A DNA stretch of 44,257 nucleotides from ZC4RG35 sp036375695. GTDB taxonomy: Bacteria; Actinomycetota; Acidimicrobiia; Spongiisociales; ZC4RG35. The DNA is taken from the NCBI GenBank assembly GCA_036375695.1, contig DASVBU010000046.1:1-44257 (forward strand), in the 5' to 3' direction. Position numbers and translations under genes: made by a program. The number at the start of each line of letters is the position of its first letter. Position 1 is the first letter of the stretch. The notes beneath the pieces are model-generated. The model searched no databases and was not told the origin of the DNA. It was given only the letters and a program-made list of their open reading frames with translations. Of this stretch, positions 23,288 to 30,899 are shown in pieces.

Positions 23288-24714
23288 GCATCGACCTCCA
23301 CGCTGACGAGGACCTCCTGGGCGCGGGCCGGGCCCTTCACGATGGTGCCGAGGATCGTGGACGCATAGGCGGCGTGGCCGAAGAAGGCCACCACCGCCGA
23401 GATCAGGGCCAGCAGGACCAGCACGTCGACGACTCCCCCGTAGCCGGAGCCCCAGCCCTCGCCCGCATTGACGAAGGCGTTGGAGTTGACCCCGGCGATC
23501 CACGAGTAGCCGCTGATGACACCGGCGGCGCCCATGGTCACCAGGACGCCCACCGAGCCGGCGACGGTGAGACGGACGAACCGACGTGGCATGGCGGGGT
23601 CGTGGATGTCACGCCCGGCGAGCCGCGGCAGGGCGGCGAAGGACACGCCCGCGGCGAGGAGGGCGCCCACACCAGCGATGCCCGCGTACTCCACTCCCTT
23701 CCAGAAGGAGGTCAGAGAGACGACCGCGGCCACCGGGCGGTATGCGCCGAGAGCGGCGAGGGCGCCGACGCCCACGGCCATGAAGGTCCCCACCAGTCCG
23801 GCGAGGATGGCCGGGTTCTCCGGGAGTCGGTTCCACGAGCCCTCCATGGTCATGGTCACGTTGGCGGCGTGGGCGAGGGCGCCTATGGGGAAGGCGAGCC
23901 CGAGAGCTGCAGCCACACCGGCGATCCAGGTCGGCCCGGGCCCGAACGTCAACTGGGCGACGCCCCACCAGATCGAGGCGAAAGCCAGCGACCAGGTCCC
24001 GACCACGGCCAGCGGCCGGTTGGCCAGGGCCACGTCCAACTCACGGACGATCGTGTAATAGAGCAGCCCGCAGCCGAGGACCATGACCACCATCGTCACC
24101 AGACCGGCAAGCAGTGCCGAGTCGAGATACGCCCGGGCGACAGAGGAGAGGAACGGTGCGTGCCCGACGAAATGGGTGGCGTACAGGAGCGGCAGCCAGG
24201 TGACGGCGCCGATCACCGCCCACAGGGTCACGAACGAGTGTCTCTCCTGGCGTTCGGCGATCGTGGGCAGCGTGACCAGCAGTGGTGCGAAGAGGACCAG
24301 CACCATCGGGGCATCTATCCACCACGGGAGGGCGAACGGGTAACGGCCGCTGCCGAAGCCGGCCAGGACCGCTGCCGCCCCGAGCACGACGAGCCCCGAC
24401 ATGCCGAGCAGCCCGAGACCTGCGAGCGCGGGCCGGAAGAGCCGGGTCCCGGTGAGACGGGGCAGGACGTAATAGGCCCCGCCGATGACGGAAATCACGC
24501 CGAAACCCATCACCAGGACGAGGTTGGCCGCGGGTTGGAGACGGCCGTAGGAGATGGGGAGCTCCGGGAACCGCAGGGCGGCGAGGGCCACGATCTCGAG
24601 GATGCTTCCCAGGACCAGGAACAGTGCGCCAACCACGAAATGTGCGACCGCCACGCGGTCCTCCTCGGCGCCACCCCCGAGGATGGCCCGGATCTCACTT
24701 GCGGTGCTGGTCAA
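23284..24714 (-). CDS. CcoN-like heme-copper oxidase subunit I homologue lacking the canonical ligands
   Basis: 476 residues with about 12 or more membrane helices. It aligns by eye with cbb3 subunit I: FGRLRPLHT matches YGRLQPAAN (low-spin heme His becomes A63), YYLLPRLTGR matches YYVLPRLTGTRL, the helix carrying WWYGHNAVGF has no His, IWAGPHHLHY matches IWWGVAQLTF (CuB pair becomes A253-Q254), and GHVHSG matches GVEYAG (heme ligands become V341 and Y343). So no heme b, heme b3 or CuB site remains, although the fold and operon position next to a CcoO-like gene are kept. It cannot be an ordinary oxygen reductase; a structural or quinone/proton-handling role is speculation. TTG start at 24714 with gagg upstream. 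Confidence 0.8.
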   Translation of the reverse strand: MTSTASEIRAILGGGAEEDRVAVAHFVVGALFLVLGSILEIVALAALRFPELPISYGRLQPAANLVLVMGFGVISVIGGAYYVLPRLTGTRLFRPALAGLGLLGMSGLVVLGAAAVLAGFGSGRYPFALPWWIDAPMVLVLFAPLLVTLPTIAERQERHSFVTLWAVIGAVTWLPLLYATHFVGHAPFLSSVARAYLDSALLAGLVTMVVMVLGCGLLYYTIVRELDVALANRPLAVVGTWSLAFASIWWGVAQLTFGPGPTWIAGVAAALGLAFPIGALAHAANVTMTMEGSWNRLPENPAILAGLVGTFMAVGVGALAALGAYRPVAAVVSLTSFWKGVEYAGIAGVGALLAAGVSFAALPRLAGRDIHDPAMPRRFVRLTVAGSVGVLVTMGAAGVISGYSWIAGVNSNAFVNAGEGWGSGYGGVVDVLVLLALISAVVAFFGHAAYASTILGTIVKGPARAQEVLVSVEVDA

Positions 24715-24870
24715 ACTCGGTCCTCACCAGAGACGAGACGGCCGGAGCATATACCGGGGTTTTCAGAGTTCGTATTCGGGCCGCTTCGGGCCCCGTGATC
24801 GGGCCTGGGTCCGAATTGTGCTACAAACCCCGTTGCGCGACAGTGAGGTCCGAGGAGCGCTGAACCCCAC
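24715..24870. promoter_or_regulatory. Divergent promoter region between oxidase-like and b6c operons
   Basis: 156 bp of non-coding DNA. On the minus strand, TATATG at about 24750 is a candidate -10 for the CcoN-like operon. On the plus strand, TACAAA at about 24822 is a weak -10 and gaggag precedes the start at 24871. No full Rex operator (TTGTGAAnnnnTTCACAA) is visible. Shared control of the two operons is likely. Confidence 0.45.
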
Positions 24871-25503
24871 ATGTATCGGCTGGCAGAACTGAGCGACAAG
24901 AGCCGGAAGCGAATCGGAGGCGGTCTCCTCCTTGCCGGCATCCTCGGGTTGATCCTCGGCGTCATCACCATCCATTGGGGCTCGTATCCGGAGACCGAGA
25001 TCGTCAACGGCGTCGAGGTGCCCGTCGTGGTCGACTACTTGAACTGGTTTCCCCGCGGCACCTTCTGGCTCGGTCTCGGATATCTGATCGTCTTCGGCGC
25101 CGTCACCCTCGGTCTGGTGGGCGCCGCATTCCTCTGGGTGCTCAATCAGCCGATGACCTGGACGCGGGCGACGATCGCGGCCATGCTCGCCTGGATCGGC
25201 CTGGTCTTCTACCTGGGCATGGTCCCGTCGGAGTGGCTCACCTTCGCCCAGACCCGCCTCGACTGGTCGTCGCAGCGCATCGCCTTCGCCCTGCCCCGCT
25301 GGCTGATGCTGAACAACACCGTCGAGATCAGCTACGGGGCGCTCAGGGACGCGATACAGATGGGGTACAGCCTGGGCATGCTCGGCGTGGCCATCGTGCT
25401 GGGAATCCAGATCCAGAAGATGAAGGAGGGCCGGCCGCCATCGGCCGCGCCGGTCGAGAAGGTGTCGCCCTACGGCCGGCCCCTCGTGCGAGGAGAAGGC
25501 TGA
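24871..25503 (+). CDS. Four-TM protein heading the b6c operon
   Basis: 210 residues; membrane helices at about 15-36, 66-91, 99-118 and 163-182, and a charged cytoplasmic tail. A short extracytoplasmic segment after TM1 holds NGVEVPVVVDYLNWFPRG. No family recognised. Its place directly before the ferredoxin and cytochrome b genes, with TGATG coupling, suggests an accessory or quinone-site subunit of that complex. Confidence 0.82.
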   Translation: MYRLAELSDKSRKRIGGGLLLAGILGLILGVITIHWGSYPETEIVNGVEVPVVVDYLNWFPRGTFWLGLGYLIVFGAVTLGLVGAAFLWVLNQPMTWTRATIAAMLAWIGLVFYLGMVPSEWLTFAQTRLDWSSQRIAFALPRWLMLNNTVEISYGALRDAIQMGYSLGMLGVAIVLGIQIQKMKEGRPPSAAPVEKVSPYGRPLVRGEG

Positions 25504-25952
25504 TGCCGAAGGGCGTCGTCGACGAGACGCCTCCTTTCCGGGACGACTATCAGCTCGCTCTCGTAGAGGGGGACTACTTCGCCGACAAGCTCCGGCCGAA
25601 GCAGTTCCTCCATATCGACCAGTCGGAGTGCATCCTCTGCGAGGGCTGTGTCGACATCTGCCCGTGGAAGTGCATCCACTACCTGTCGCTGGATGCCATC
25701 GCCGAGGCGGTCAATGTCGACCATCCCGCAGAGGACACCACCAACTACGGCTTCTTCGTCGTCGACGAGGACGAGTGCACCAGGTGCCAGCTGTGCATCG
25801 ACAGATGCCCCACCGGTGTGATCTCGCTGGGCAGGTTCGAGGGCTCCCTCGCCGAACAGGCCGAGTTGCTCGGTCTCGATCGGCGTCCCTGGGACTTCGA
25901 CACCGGTCAGCGTGACTTCAAGAACGGTTACTCGTACGGTATGCGCTGGTAG
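25503..25952 (+). CDS. 2x[4Fe-4S] ferredoxin-like subunit in the b6c operon
   Basis: 149 residues. Two complete cluster motifs: C43-xx-C46-xx-C49-xxx-C53 (CILCEGCVDICPWKC) and C92-xx-C95-xx-C98-xxx-C102 (CTRCQLCIDRCP). No membrane helix or signal, so cytoplasmic. A NuoI-like ferredoxin inside a cytochrome b6c operon is not part of the classic complex; it may pass electrons between a soluble donor and the heme c_n side of cytochrome b. Start ATG 25503 overlaps the previous stop; 8 bp to the cytochrome b gene. Confidence 0.92.
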   Translation: MPKGVVDETPPFRDDYQLALVEGDYFADKLRPKQFLHIDQSECILCEGCVDICPWKCIHYLSLDAIAEAVNVDHPAEDTTNYGFFVVDEDECTRCQLCIDRCPTGVISLGRFEGSLAEQAELLGLDRRPWDFDTGQRDFKNGYSYGMRW

Positions 25953-25960
25953 GAGGATCA

Positions 25961-26737
25961 GTGGCCAACGGCAACGGAAGGACCGGGCTCAAGGACCGGA
26001 TCAAGGAGACGGGGGAGAAGCTCTGGGGCTCCCAGGTGGTGGAGGCCATCCTCCGACCGGGCTCCCCGTTCAAGCAGGGCTATCAGGACACGCCTCGCAA
26101 CCGGTCCTACGTGGTGATGAACAACGTGCTCTACCACCTCCACCCGGTGAAGGTGAAGCGGCACGGCGTCCGGCTCTCCTACACGTTGTGTCTGGGTGGT
26201 CTGAGCTTCTTCCTCTTCATCCTGCTCACGATCACCGGGATCTTCCTCATGTTCTATTACACGCCGACCACCGAGGCGGCGTACCAGGACATCCAGAGGC
26301 TCTCCACGGATGTGGCGTTCGGGTCTCTGGTGCGAAACATGCACCGATGGGGCGCCCACCTCATGGTGCTCTCGGTGTTCCTGCACATGAGCCGCGTCTT
26401 CTATCACGGCGCCTACAAGCCGCCACGGGAGTTCAACTGGGTGGTCGGGGTGATCCTCCTCTTCCTCACCCTGTTCCTCTCCTTCTCCGGGTACCTGCTG
26501 CCCTGGGACCAGCTCGCCTACTGGGCGGTGACCGTCGGCTCCAACATGGCGGCGGCGTCACCGGTGATCGGAGACCAGGTCCAGTTCGCCCTGTTCGGTG
26601 GGGTCGAGGTGAGCGGCGCCAGCCTGCTCCGCTTCTACGTGCTCCACGTGCTCGGCTTCCCGTTCATCATCGTCATCTTCATGGCGGTGCACTTCTGGCG
26701 GGTGCGCAAGGACGGCGGCATCTCAGGACCCTTGTGA
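25961..26737 (+). CDS. qcrB: Cytochrome b6-type subunit (N-terminal half of cytochrome b)
   Basis: 258 residues with four membrane helices. The bis-His heme ligands are H128 (RNMHRW) and H142 (FLHMSRV), H229 (YVLHVLG) and H244 (AVHFWRVRK), spaced as in b6. C77 in YTLCLGG corresponds to the Cys that binds heme c_n (c_i) covalently in b6f and firmicute b6c. It oxidises menaquinol in the membrane. GTG start 25961 has taggagga upstream. The C-terminal half of cytochrome b is the next gene, as in split b6/subunit IV complexes. Confidence 0.94.
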   Translation: MANGNGRTGLKDRIKETGEKLWGSQVVEAILRPGSPFKQGYQDTPRNRSYVVMNNVLYHLHPVKVKRHGVRLSYTLCLGGLSFFLFILLTITGIFLMFYYTPTTEAAYQDIQRLSTDVAFGSLVRNMHRWGAHLMVLSVFLHMSRVFYHGAYKPPREFNWVVGVILLFLTLFLSFSGYLLPWDQLAYWAVTVGSNMAAASPVIGDQVQFALFGGVEVSGASLLRFYVLHVLGFPFIIVIFMAVHFWRVRKDGGISGPL

Positions 26738-26746
26738 GGCATTCCC

Positions 26747-27796
26747 ATGGTTGAGATACCCGAAGACCTACTCAGAAGATCGGCCGAGGCCCGGGCGCGC
26801 GCGCTCGGGGTCCCGGTAGAGGCCGTCCTCGCCGAGATGAAGGGCGAGGGGCCACCCGTGGTCCCACCTCCGCCCGAGGACGCAGAGGAGCCGGAGACGG
26901 CGGCCGAGGCCGCCGCCGAGTCCGAACCGGAGCCCGCGGCGGCGGAGGTCCCACCCGATGAGGAGGAGGACGAAGGCGTGGAAGAGGCCGAGGTGACTTC
27001 CCAGCCGGCCGCCGACGTGCCACCGGAGGAGCCCAAGGAGGCTCCACCGGCCGAGACCGCCGAGGAGGCGATGGAGGAGGCGGCGCCCGCCGCCCCGGCC
27101 GAGCCGGCGGCGGCCGGGGCCGAAGAGACCGAGCAGGTGGCCGCCGCCACCGCCGTGGCGACCGCCGAGCCCGAGGCTCCTGAGGCTCCACCTGCGTCGG
27201 GCAACGGTGGCGGCAAGGTCGCCGCCCTGGTGCAACCCCGCCCGGTGGCGCCTCCCGCCGGCACCCCGGAGGGTGTACGCACGCAGCGGCTGCTCACCGT
27301 GGTCAAGGCGCGGGCGATCCAGAACGTCAAGGCCGAGCCGACGGACAAGGTCAACACCTGGCCACACCTGATGCTCGTCGAATTCGCCGCGTTGCTGGCG
27401 ATCACCGGGCTGCTGGTGATCATGTCGGTGGTCATCCACTCGCCGCTCCTGGCTCCGGCCAACCCCAATGCCACGCCCAACCCGTCCAAGGCCCCGTGGT
27501 ACTTCCTGGGCCTCCAGGAGCTGCTCAGCTACTTCGACCCCCAGATCGCCGGCGTGATGATCCCGCTGTTCATCGGCATGGTCGGCTTCATGGCGATCCC
27601 GTTCGTTGACAAGAACCCGTCGACCCGTCCCAGTGACCGGAAGTTCGCCGTCATGCTGTACACGATCTTCCTCACCGGATCGGCGACCCTGACCATCTTC
27701 GGGGTGCTGTTCCGGGGGCGGGGGTTCAACTGGTCCTATCCGTGGCGGGACGGGATCTTCTTCGACGACCTGCTCGACTGGGTGCACTTCGAATGA
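26747..27796 (+). CDS. qcrC: Cytochrome b C-terminal half (subunit IV-like) with N-terminal helical module
   Basis: 349 residues. Residues 1-35 (IPEDLLRRSAEARARALGV..EAVLAEMKGEG) match the module on the two cytochromes c of the divergent operon. A Glu/Ala/Pro-rich acidic linker runs from about 36 to 185. The membrane part (about 205-349) has three helices and the quinol-site block SKAPWYFLGLQELLSYFDP, where mitochondrial b has PEWY. Subunit IV proteins are normally about 160 residues, so about 185 residues are added. ATG 26747; overlaps the Rieske gene by 4 bp. The symbol follows firmicute usage for the split C-terminal half; there is no fused cytochrome c here. Confidence 0.9.
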   Translation: MVEIPEDLLRRSAEARARALGVPVEAVLAEMKGEGPPVVPPPPEDAEEPETAAEAAAESEPEPAAAEVPPDEEEDEGVEEAEVTSQPAADVPPEEPKEAPPAETAEEAMEEAAPAAPAEPAAAGAEETEQVAAATAVATAEPEAPEAPPASGNGGGKVAALVQPRPVAPPAGTPEGVRTQRLLTVVKARAIQNVKAEPTDKVNTWPHLMLVEFAALLAITGLLVIMSVVIHSPLLAPANPNATPNPSKAPWYFLGLQELLSYFDPQIAGVMIPLFIGMVGFMAIPFVDKNPSTRPSDRKFAVMLYTIFLTGSATLTIFGVLFRGRGFNWSYPWRDGIFFDDLLDWVHFE

Positions 27797-28668
27797 CGTT
27801 CGCCAACATGATCCTCATCGGCGCGGCCGTCTTCGCCATCCTCGGCGCGGTCGGTGCGTTCACGATCGCCTTCCGGCGCTCCCAGCAGGCGGCGCGCCCC
27901 GCCCCTGGCGGCCCCTCCGCCGAGACCGTCCGCGCCGACCGCTCGATGGCGGGGGTCAGGGTGGCGCCTGCCGCCGAGACCCAGCCCGAGCCCGAACCTG
28001 AGCCGGAGCCCGAACCGGAGCCTGCGCCCGAGCCCGAACCGGCCGGCGTGCGTCTCGTCGAGGTCCAGCGGGTCATCGAGGTCTCCCCGGAGGAGGCCGG
28101 CGTCACCCGTCGCCAGTTCTTCAACCGGGCGATGAACGCCAGCTTCTTCTCGTTCCTCGGGCTCATGGGCCTCGGCTCGCTGGCGATGTTCTGGCCCAAG
28201 CTGACCGGCGGGTTCGGCTCTGACGTGGATGCCGGGTCCGTGGGCGATCTCCAGGCTCAGACGGTGACACCCGACGGTTCGGTCGCCCCGGTGTTCGTCC
28301 CGGAGGCCCGCGCCTACGTCGTGCCCGCACCGTCGGAGCTGTCGGATCAGTTCGCCGACATCCCGGTCGCGGCAGGCGGTCTCATGGCGTTGTTCCAGCG
28401 TTGTGTCCACCTGGGCTGCCGGGTCCCATGGTGCGCCACGGCCGTCGGCTTCGAATGCCCATGCCACGGGTCGAAGTACAACGCCATCGGCGAGTACTTC
28501 GCAGGTCCCGCCCCGAGGAACCTGGACCGGTTCGCCGTCGAGGTGGTGGGCGACCGGTTCATCATCAAGACCGGGACCATCCTGGAGACACCACGCGCCC
28601 AGACCCTGTCCGTCGCCTACCCACAGGGCCCGAGCTGCATCGGTGCCGTGGCCGCCGCCGAGGAGTAG
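27793..28668 (+). CDS. qcrA: Rieske iron-sulfur subunit
   Basis: 291 residues. One N-terminal helix (about 5-27), an Arg/Pro then Glu-Pro-repeat linker (60-84), a twin-arginine motif TRRQFF (105-110) before the second helix (about 117-135), and an extracytoplasmic Rieske domain. The [2Fe-2S] ligands are C204, H206, C222 and H225, with the disulfide pair C209/C224 (CVHLGC ... CPCHGS). It takes electrons from quinol at the cytochrome b site and hands them to cytochrome c. The extra N-terminal helix and long linker are like actinobacterial QcrA. Start ATG 27793, not the longer frame. Confidence 0.95.
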   Translation: MTFANMILIGAAVFAILGAVGAFTIAFRRSQQAARPAPGGPSAETVRADRSMAGVRVAPAAETQPEPEPEPEPEPEPAPEPEPAGVRLVEVQRVIEVSPEEAGVTRRQFFNRAMNASFFSFLGLMGLGSLAMFWPKLTGGFGSDVDAGSVGDLQAQTVTPDGSVAPVFVPEARAYVVPAPSELSDQFADIPVAAGGLMALFQRCVHLGCRVPWCATAVGFECPCHGSKYNAIGEYFAGPAPRNLDRFAVEVVGDRFIIKTGTILETPRAQTLSVAYPQGPSCIGAVAAAEE

Positions 28669-28671
28669 GCA

Positions 28672-30348
28672 GTGGAGCTCGTCACGGTCCTCGCGGTCCT
28701 CGCCGGCATCACCTGGCTCGGCATCCTCCTCGTCGCCGCGCTGCGCAATCGGGGTCCAGAGGAGATCCCGCCCAACCTCCAGCCCGGGCTCGACGACCAG
28801 TTCCTGGAGACCCGCCGCCTGGAGAGGGGCCAGAAGGCGGCCATCGCGTTCTCGGCCTTCCTCACCATCGCCCTCCCGCTCTACTTCCTCGCCGAGCCCA
28901 ATCGCCAGGCTGGCTTCGTCGAGCAGTTCGAGCACGAATCCGAGGAGCGCGGAGCCGAGATCGTCCAGGAGTTCGGCTGTTTCAACTGCCACGGCCCCCT
29001 TGGCGCAGGCGGCACCGCCAGTTACGTGGAGCCCCGCACGGGTGTCGCGGTGCAGTGGGCGGCTCCCCGTCTCGACGACGTCTTCTACCGCTACACCGAG
29101 GACGAGGTCCGGTACTGGATCACCTTCGGTCGGGCCAACACCCCGATGCCGGCGTGGGGTCTCGAGGGTGGCGGCGCGATGAACGAGCACCAGGTCCAGG
29201 ACGTCCTCAACTACCTGAAGACCATCCAGAGGCCCCAAAGCGAAGTGGTCAACGAGATGCCCGGCAGGATCGGCTCCGAGCTGGATCGTCTGGCAGGGGC
29301 GGATGCCTCGATGGCGGCTGCCATCCTCAGCCAGCGTCAGGTCGTGGCCGAGATCGACCAGGCGCCGGAGGACACTGCATTCATCGGCCCCATGTCCGAG
29401 CGGGCCCGGGAGTTGATGGCCAACCCTGGAGCGGGTCTCGACACCGACGGTGACGGTCTCGCCGACGCCGTGGAGCAGGAGCTCTCGCAGATGTCGAGGG
29501 ACGCGGTCGAGTTCTTCCGGGCGTTCACGTACGAGGAGCTCGATCCCGAGGCCCCCGACGAGTCGGTCTTCGAGGCCAACCTGGCCAACCTCGAGGCGGC
29601 AGTCGACCGGGACCCGATCGTCGGGCGATACGTCGACGCCATCCAGGCGATCGTGGAGGGTGAGGGACTCACCTCCGAGTCGGTGCCGAGGGTGAATGCC
29701 CAGTTCGCCGAGGCCGCCGCAGCCACCGTCCCCGAGGGGCTGAGCGTGGTCAACCTCGACCCCACCAACCCGGAGACGGCTTCCGGCACTCCCGATATGT
29801 CGACGGCCACACAACTTGCGGGCGCCATCGAGTCGGTGGCGATCAACAAGCAGGTCCTGGTCGACAATGCAGACCGCATCAGGGCGAATGAGACGCGTGG
29901 TCTGGAGAACCTGGAGACCGCGGCTCGGGAGCGTCGCTGGGAGGTCGACTTCGAGGGCGTCGCCGAGGCGATGGGTGGCACCGTGGACGAGGCACGCCGG
30001 GCCATCGGCCTGTTCAACGCCAACTGCGCCCGCTGTCACACCGCCGGCTTCTCCGCGGGAATCGCCTTCACCCAGGAGATCGGATCAGGTGGGTTCGGCC
30101 CGGCGCTGTGGGATGGGCGTCCCCTCGTCCAGTTCGGCGAGGCTCCCACCAACCCGGAAGAGACCGATCTGCTGATCGACTTCCTCACCAACGGGTCGGA
30201 GGCGAACCGGCCGTACGGCCTGAACGGTCACGGCTCGGGTCGCATGCCGGGCTTCGGCATGATCCTCTCCGCCGAGGACATCGAGTTGCTGGCGCGGTTC
30301 CTTCGGGGTGGCGACTTGAACGGCATGGGAGGTAGAGATGTTCCGTGA
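28672..30348 (+). CDS. Diheme membrane cytochrome c of the b6c complex
   Basis: 558 residues. Two N-terminal membrane helices (about 2-24 and 55-73), a first cytochrome c domain with C103-FNC-H107, a roughly 300-residue helical insert, and a second cytochrome c domain with C452-ARC-H456 ending in GRMPGFG (axial Met). In the insert, DTDGDGLADAVE has the form of a calcium-binding loop. It probably accepts electrons from the Rieske protein, as the cytochrome cc subunit does in actinobacterial bcc complexes, but the layout is different. GTG start 28672, 3 bp after the Rieske stop. Confidence 0.9.
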   Translation: MELVTVLAVLAGITWLGILLVAALRNRGPEEIPPNLQPGLDDQFLETRRLERGQKAAIAFSAFLTIALPLYFLAEPNRQAGFVEQFEHESEERGAEIVQEFGCFNCHGPLGAGGTASYVEPRTGVAVQWAAPRLDDVFYRYTEDEVRYWITFGRANTPMPAWGLEGGGAMNEHQVQDVLNYLKTIQRPQSEVVNEMPGRIGSELDRLAGADASMAAAILSQRQVVAEIDQAPEDTAFIGPMSERARELMANPGAGLDTDGDGLADAVEQELSQMSRDAVEFFRAFTYEELDPEAPDESVFEANLANLEAAVDRDPIVGRYVDAIQAIVEGEGLTSESVPRVNAQFAEAAAATVPEGLSVVNLDPTNPETASGTPDMSTATQLAGAIESVAINKQVLVDNADRIRANETRGLENLETAARERRWEVDFEGVAEAMGGTVDEARRAIGLFNANCARCHTAGFSAGIAFTQEIGSGGFGPALWDGRPLVQFGEAPTNPEETDLLIDFLTNGSEANRPYGLNGHGSGRMPGFGMILSAEDIELLARFLRGGDLNGMGGRDVP

Positions 30349-30691
30349 GCTGTTCCGCTCGCTTCTGTCCGCCAACCTGGTGGTCACGGGGATCCTCCTC
30401 ACGCTGGCCGCCGTGGTCCTCTTCTACGGGTCGGTGTACCTCCTCAACTACACCAACCTGGGCAAGAAGCTCGGGTTCCTGGTCACGGGGGTGGGCACAT
30501 TCGGCTGGCTGAGCATCAGCTCGATGCTGTTCGTGGTCTACGCCCCCCGTGGGCCGCGCCCGGAGAACATCGAGGGTCTCAATGCCTTCGAGGTGCGGAT
30601 CATCCCGATCACGTTCCTCTTGGTCTCGCTCGTGTTGTTCTTCGTCTTCCTGACCGCACTCCACCAGTACGAGTCGACTCGAGAGGAGTGA
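30338..30691 (+). CDS. Three-TM protein ending the b6c operon
   Basis: 117 residues; helices at about 13-35, 45-68 and 90-112. No family recognised. It overlaps the diheme cytochrome gene by 11 bp, has no signal or cofactor motif, and is best seen as a small accessory subunit of the b6c complex. Confidence 0.8.
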   Translation: MFRELFRSLLSANLVVTGILLTLAAVVLFYGSVYLLNYTNLGKKLGFLVTGVGTFGWLSISSMLFVVYAPRGPRPENIEGLNAFEVRIIPITFLLVSLVLFFVFLTALHQYESTREE

Positions 30692-30700
30692 AGGCCTGTC

Positions 30701-30738
30701 GGATTTCTCCCCCGTGTAGCGGTAGCGGAACGGGGGAG
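30701..30738. repeat. GATTTCTCCCCC palindromic element, copy 2
   Basis: ctcccccgt (30707-30715) pairs with acgggggag (30730-30738) around a gtagcggtagcgga loop. It shares its left arm and core with copy 1 at 19193. It lies 15 bp after the last b6c-operon gene and is followed by the hairpin cggccc-gaa-gggccg at about 30760-30774, so it may serve as terminator. Confidence 0.7.
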
Positions 30739-30836
30739 TACCCGAAGGGGGAGGTGGCGCGGCCCGAAGGGCCGCCAGATCACCACCTCATCGCCCGAGG
30801 AACTCAAAGCTCCAGCGGTGGGTTTGACGCGATCCG

Positions 30837-30871
30837 AGTACCAAGTACCAAATACCAAGTACCAAATACCA
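30837..30871. repeat. GTACNNN heptamer repeat, locus 2
   Basis: Five 7-nt units in tandem: agtacca, agtacca, aatacca, agtacca, aatacca. The rest of 30739-30880 holds no supported gene. Confidence 0.85.
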
Positions 30872-30880
30872 AACGCGGGA

Positions 30881-30899
30881 TGACCGCCGGAGGCGGTCA
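30881..30899 (-). terminator. Hairpin over the rex stop codon
   Basis: tgaccgcc (30881-30888), gga, ggcggtca (30892-30899). The stop of rex is inside the stem, and the minus-strand continuation is CGCGTTTGG. Confidence 0.55.

Noticed and set aside
24715..24870. Rex operator between the two respiratory operons
   Set aside because: TTGTGCTACAA is present but lacks the TTCACAA half; it does not meet the Rex consensus.
27736..30039. Very long antisense open frame across the Rieske and diheme cytochrome genes
   Set aside because: The opposite strand has clear Rieske and CxxCH motifs and matching codon bias. The antisense frame is a by-product of high GC content and has no recognisable motif.
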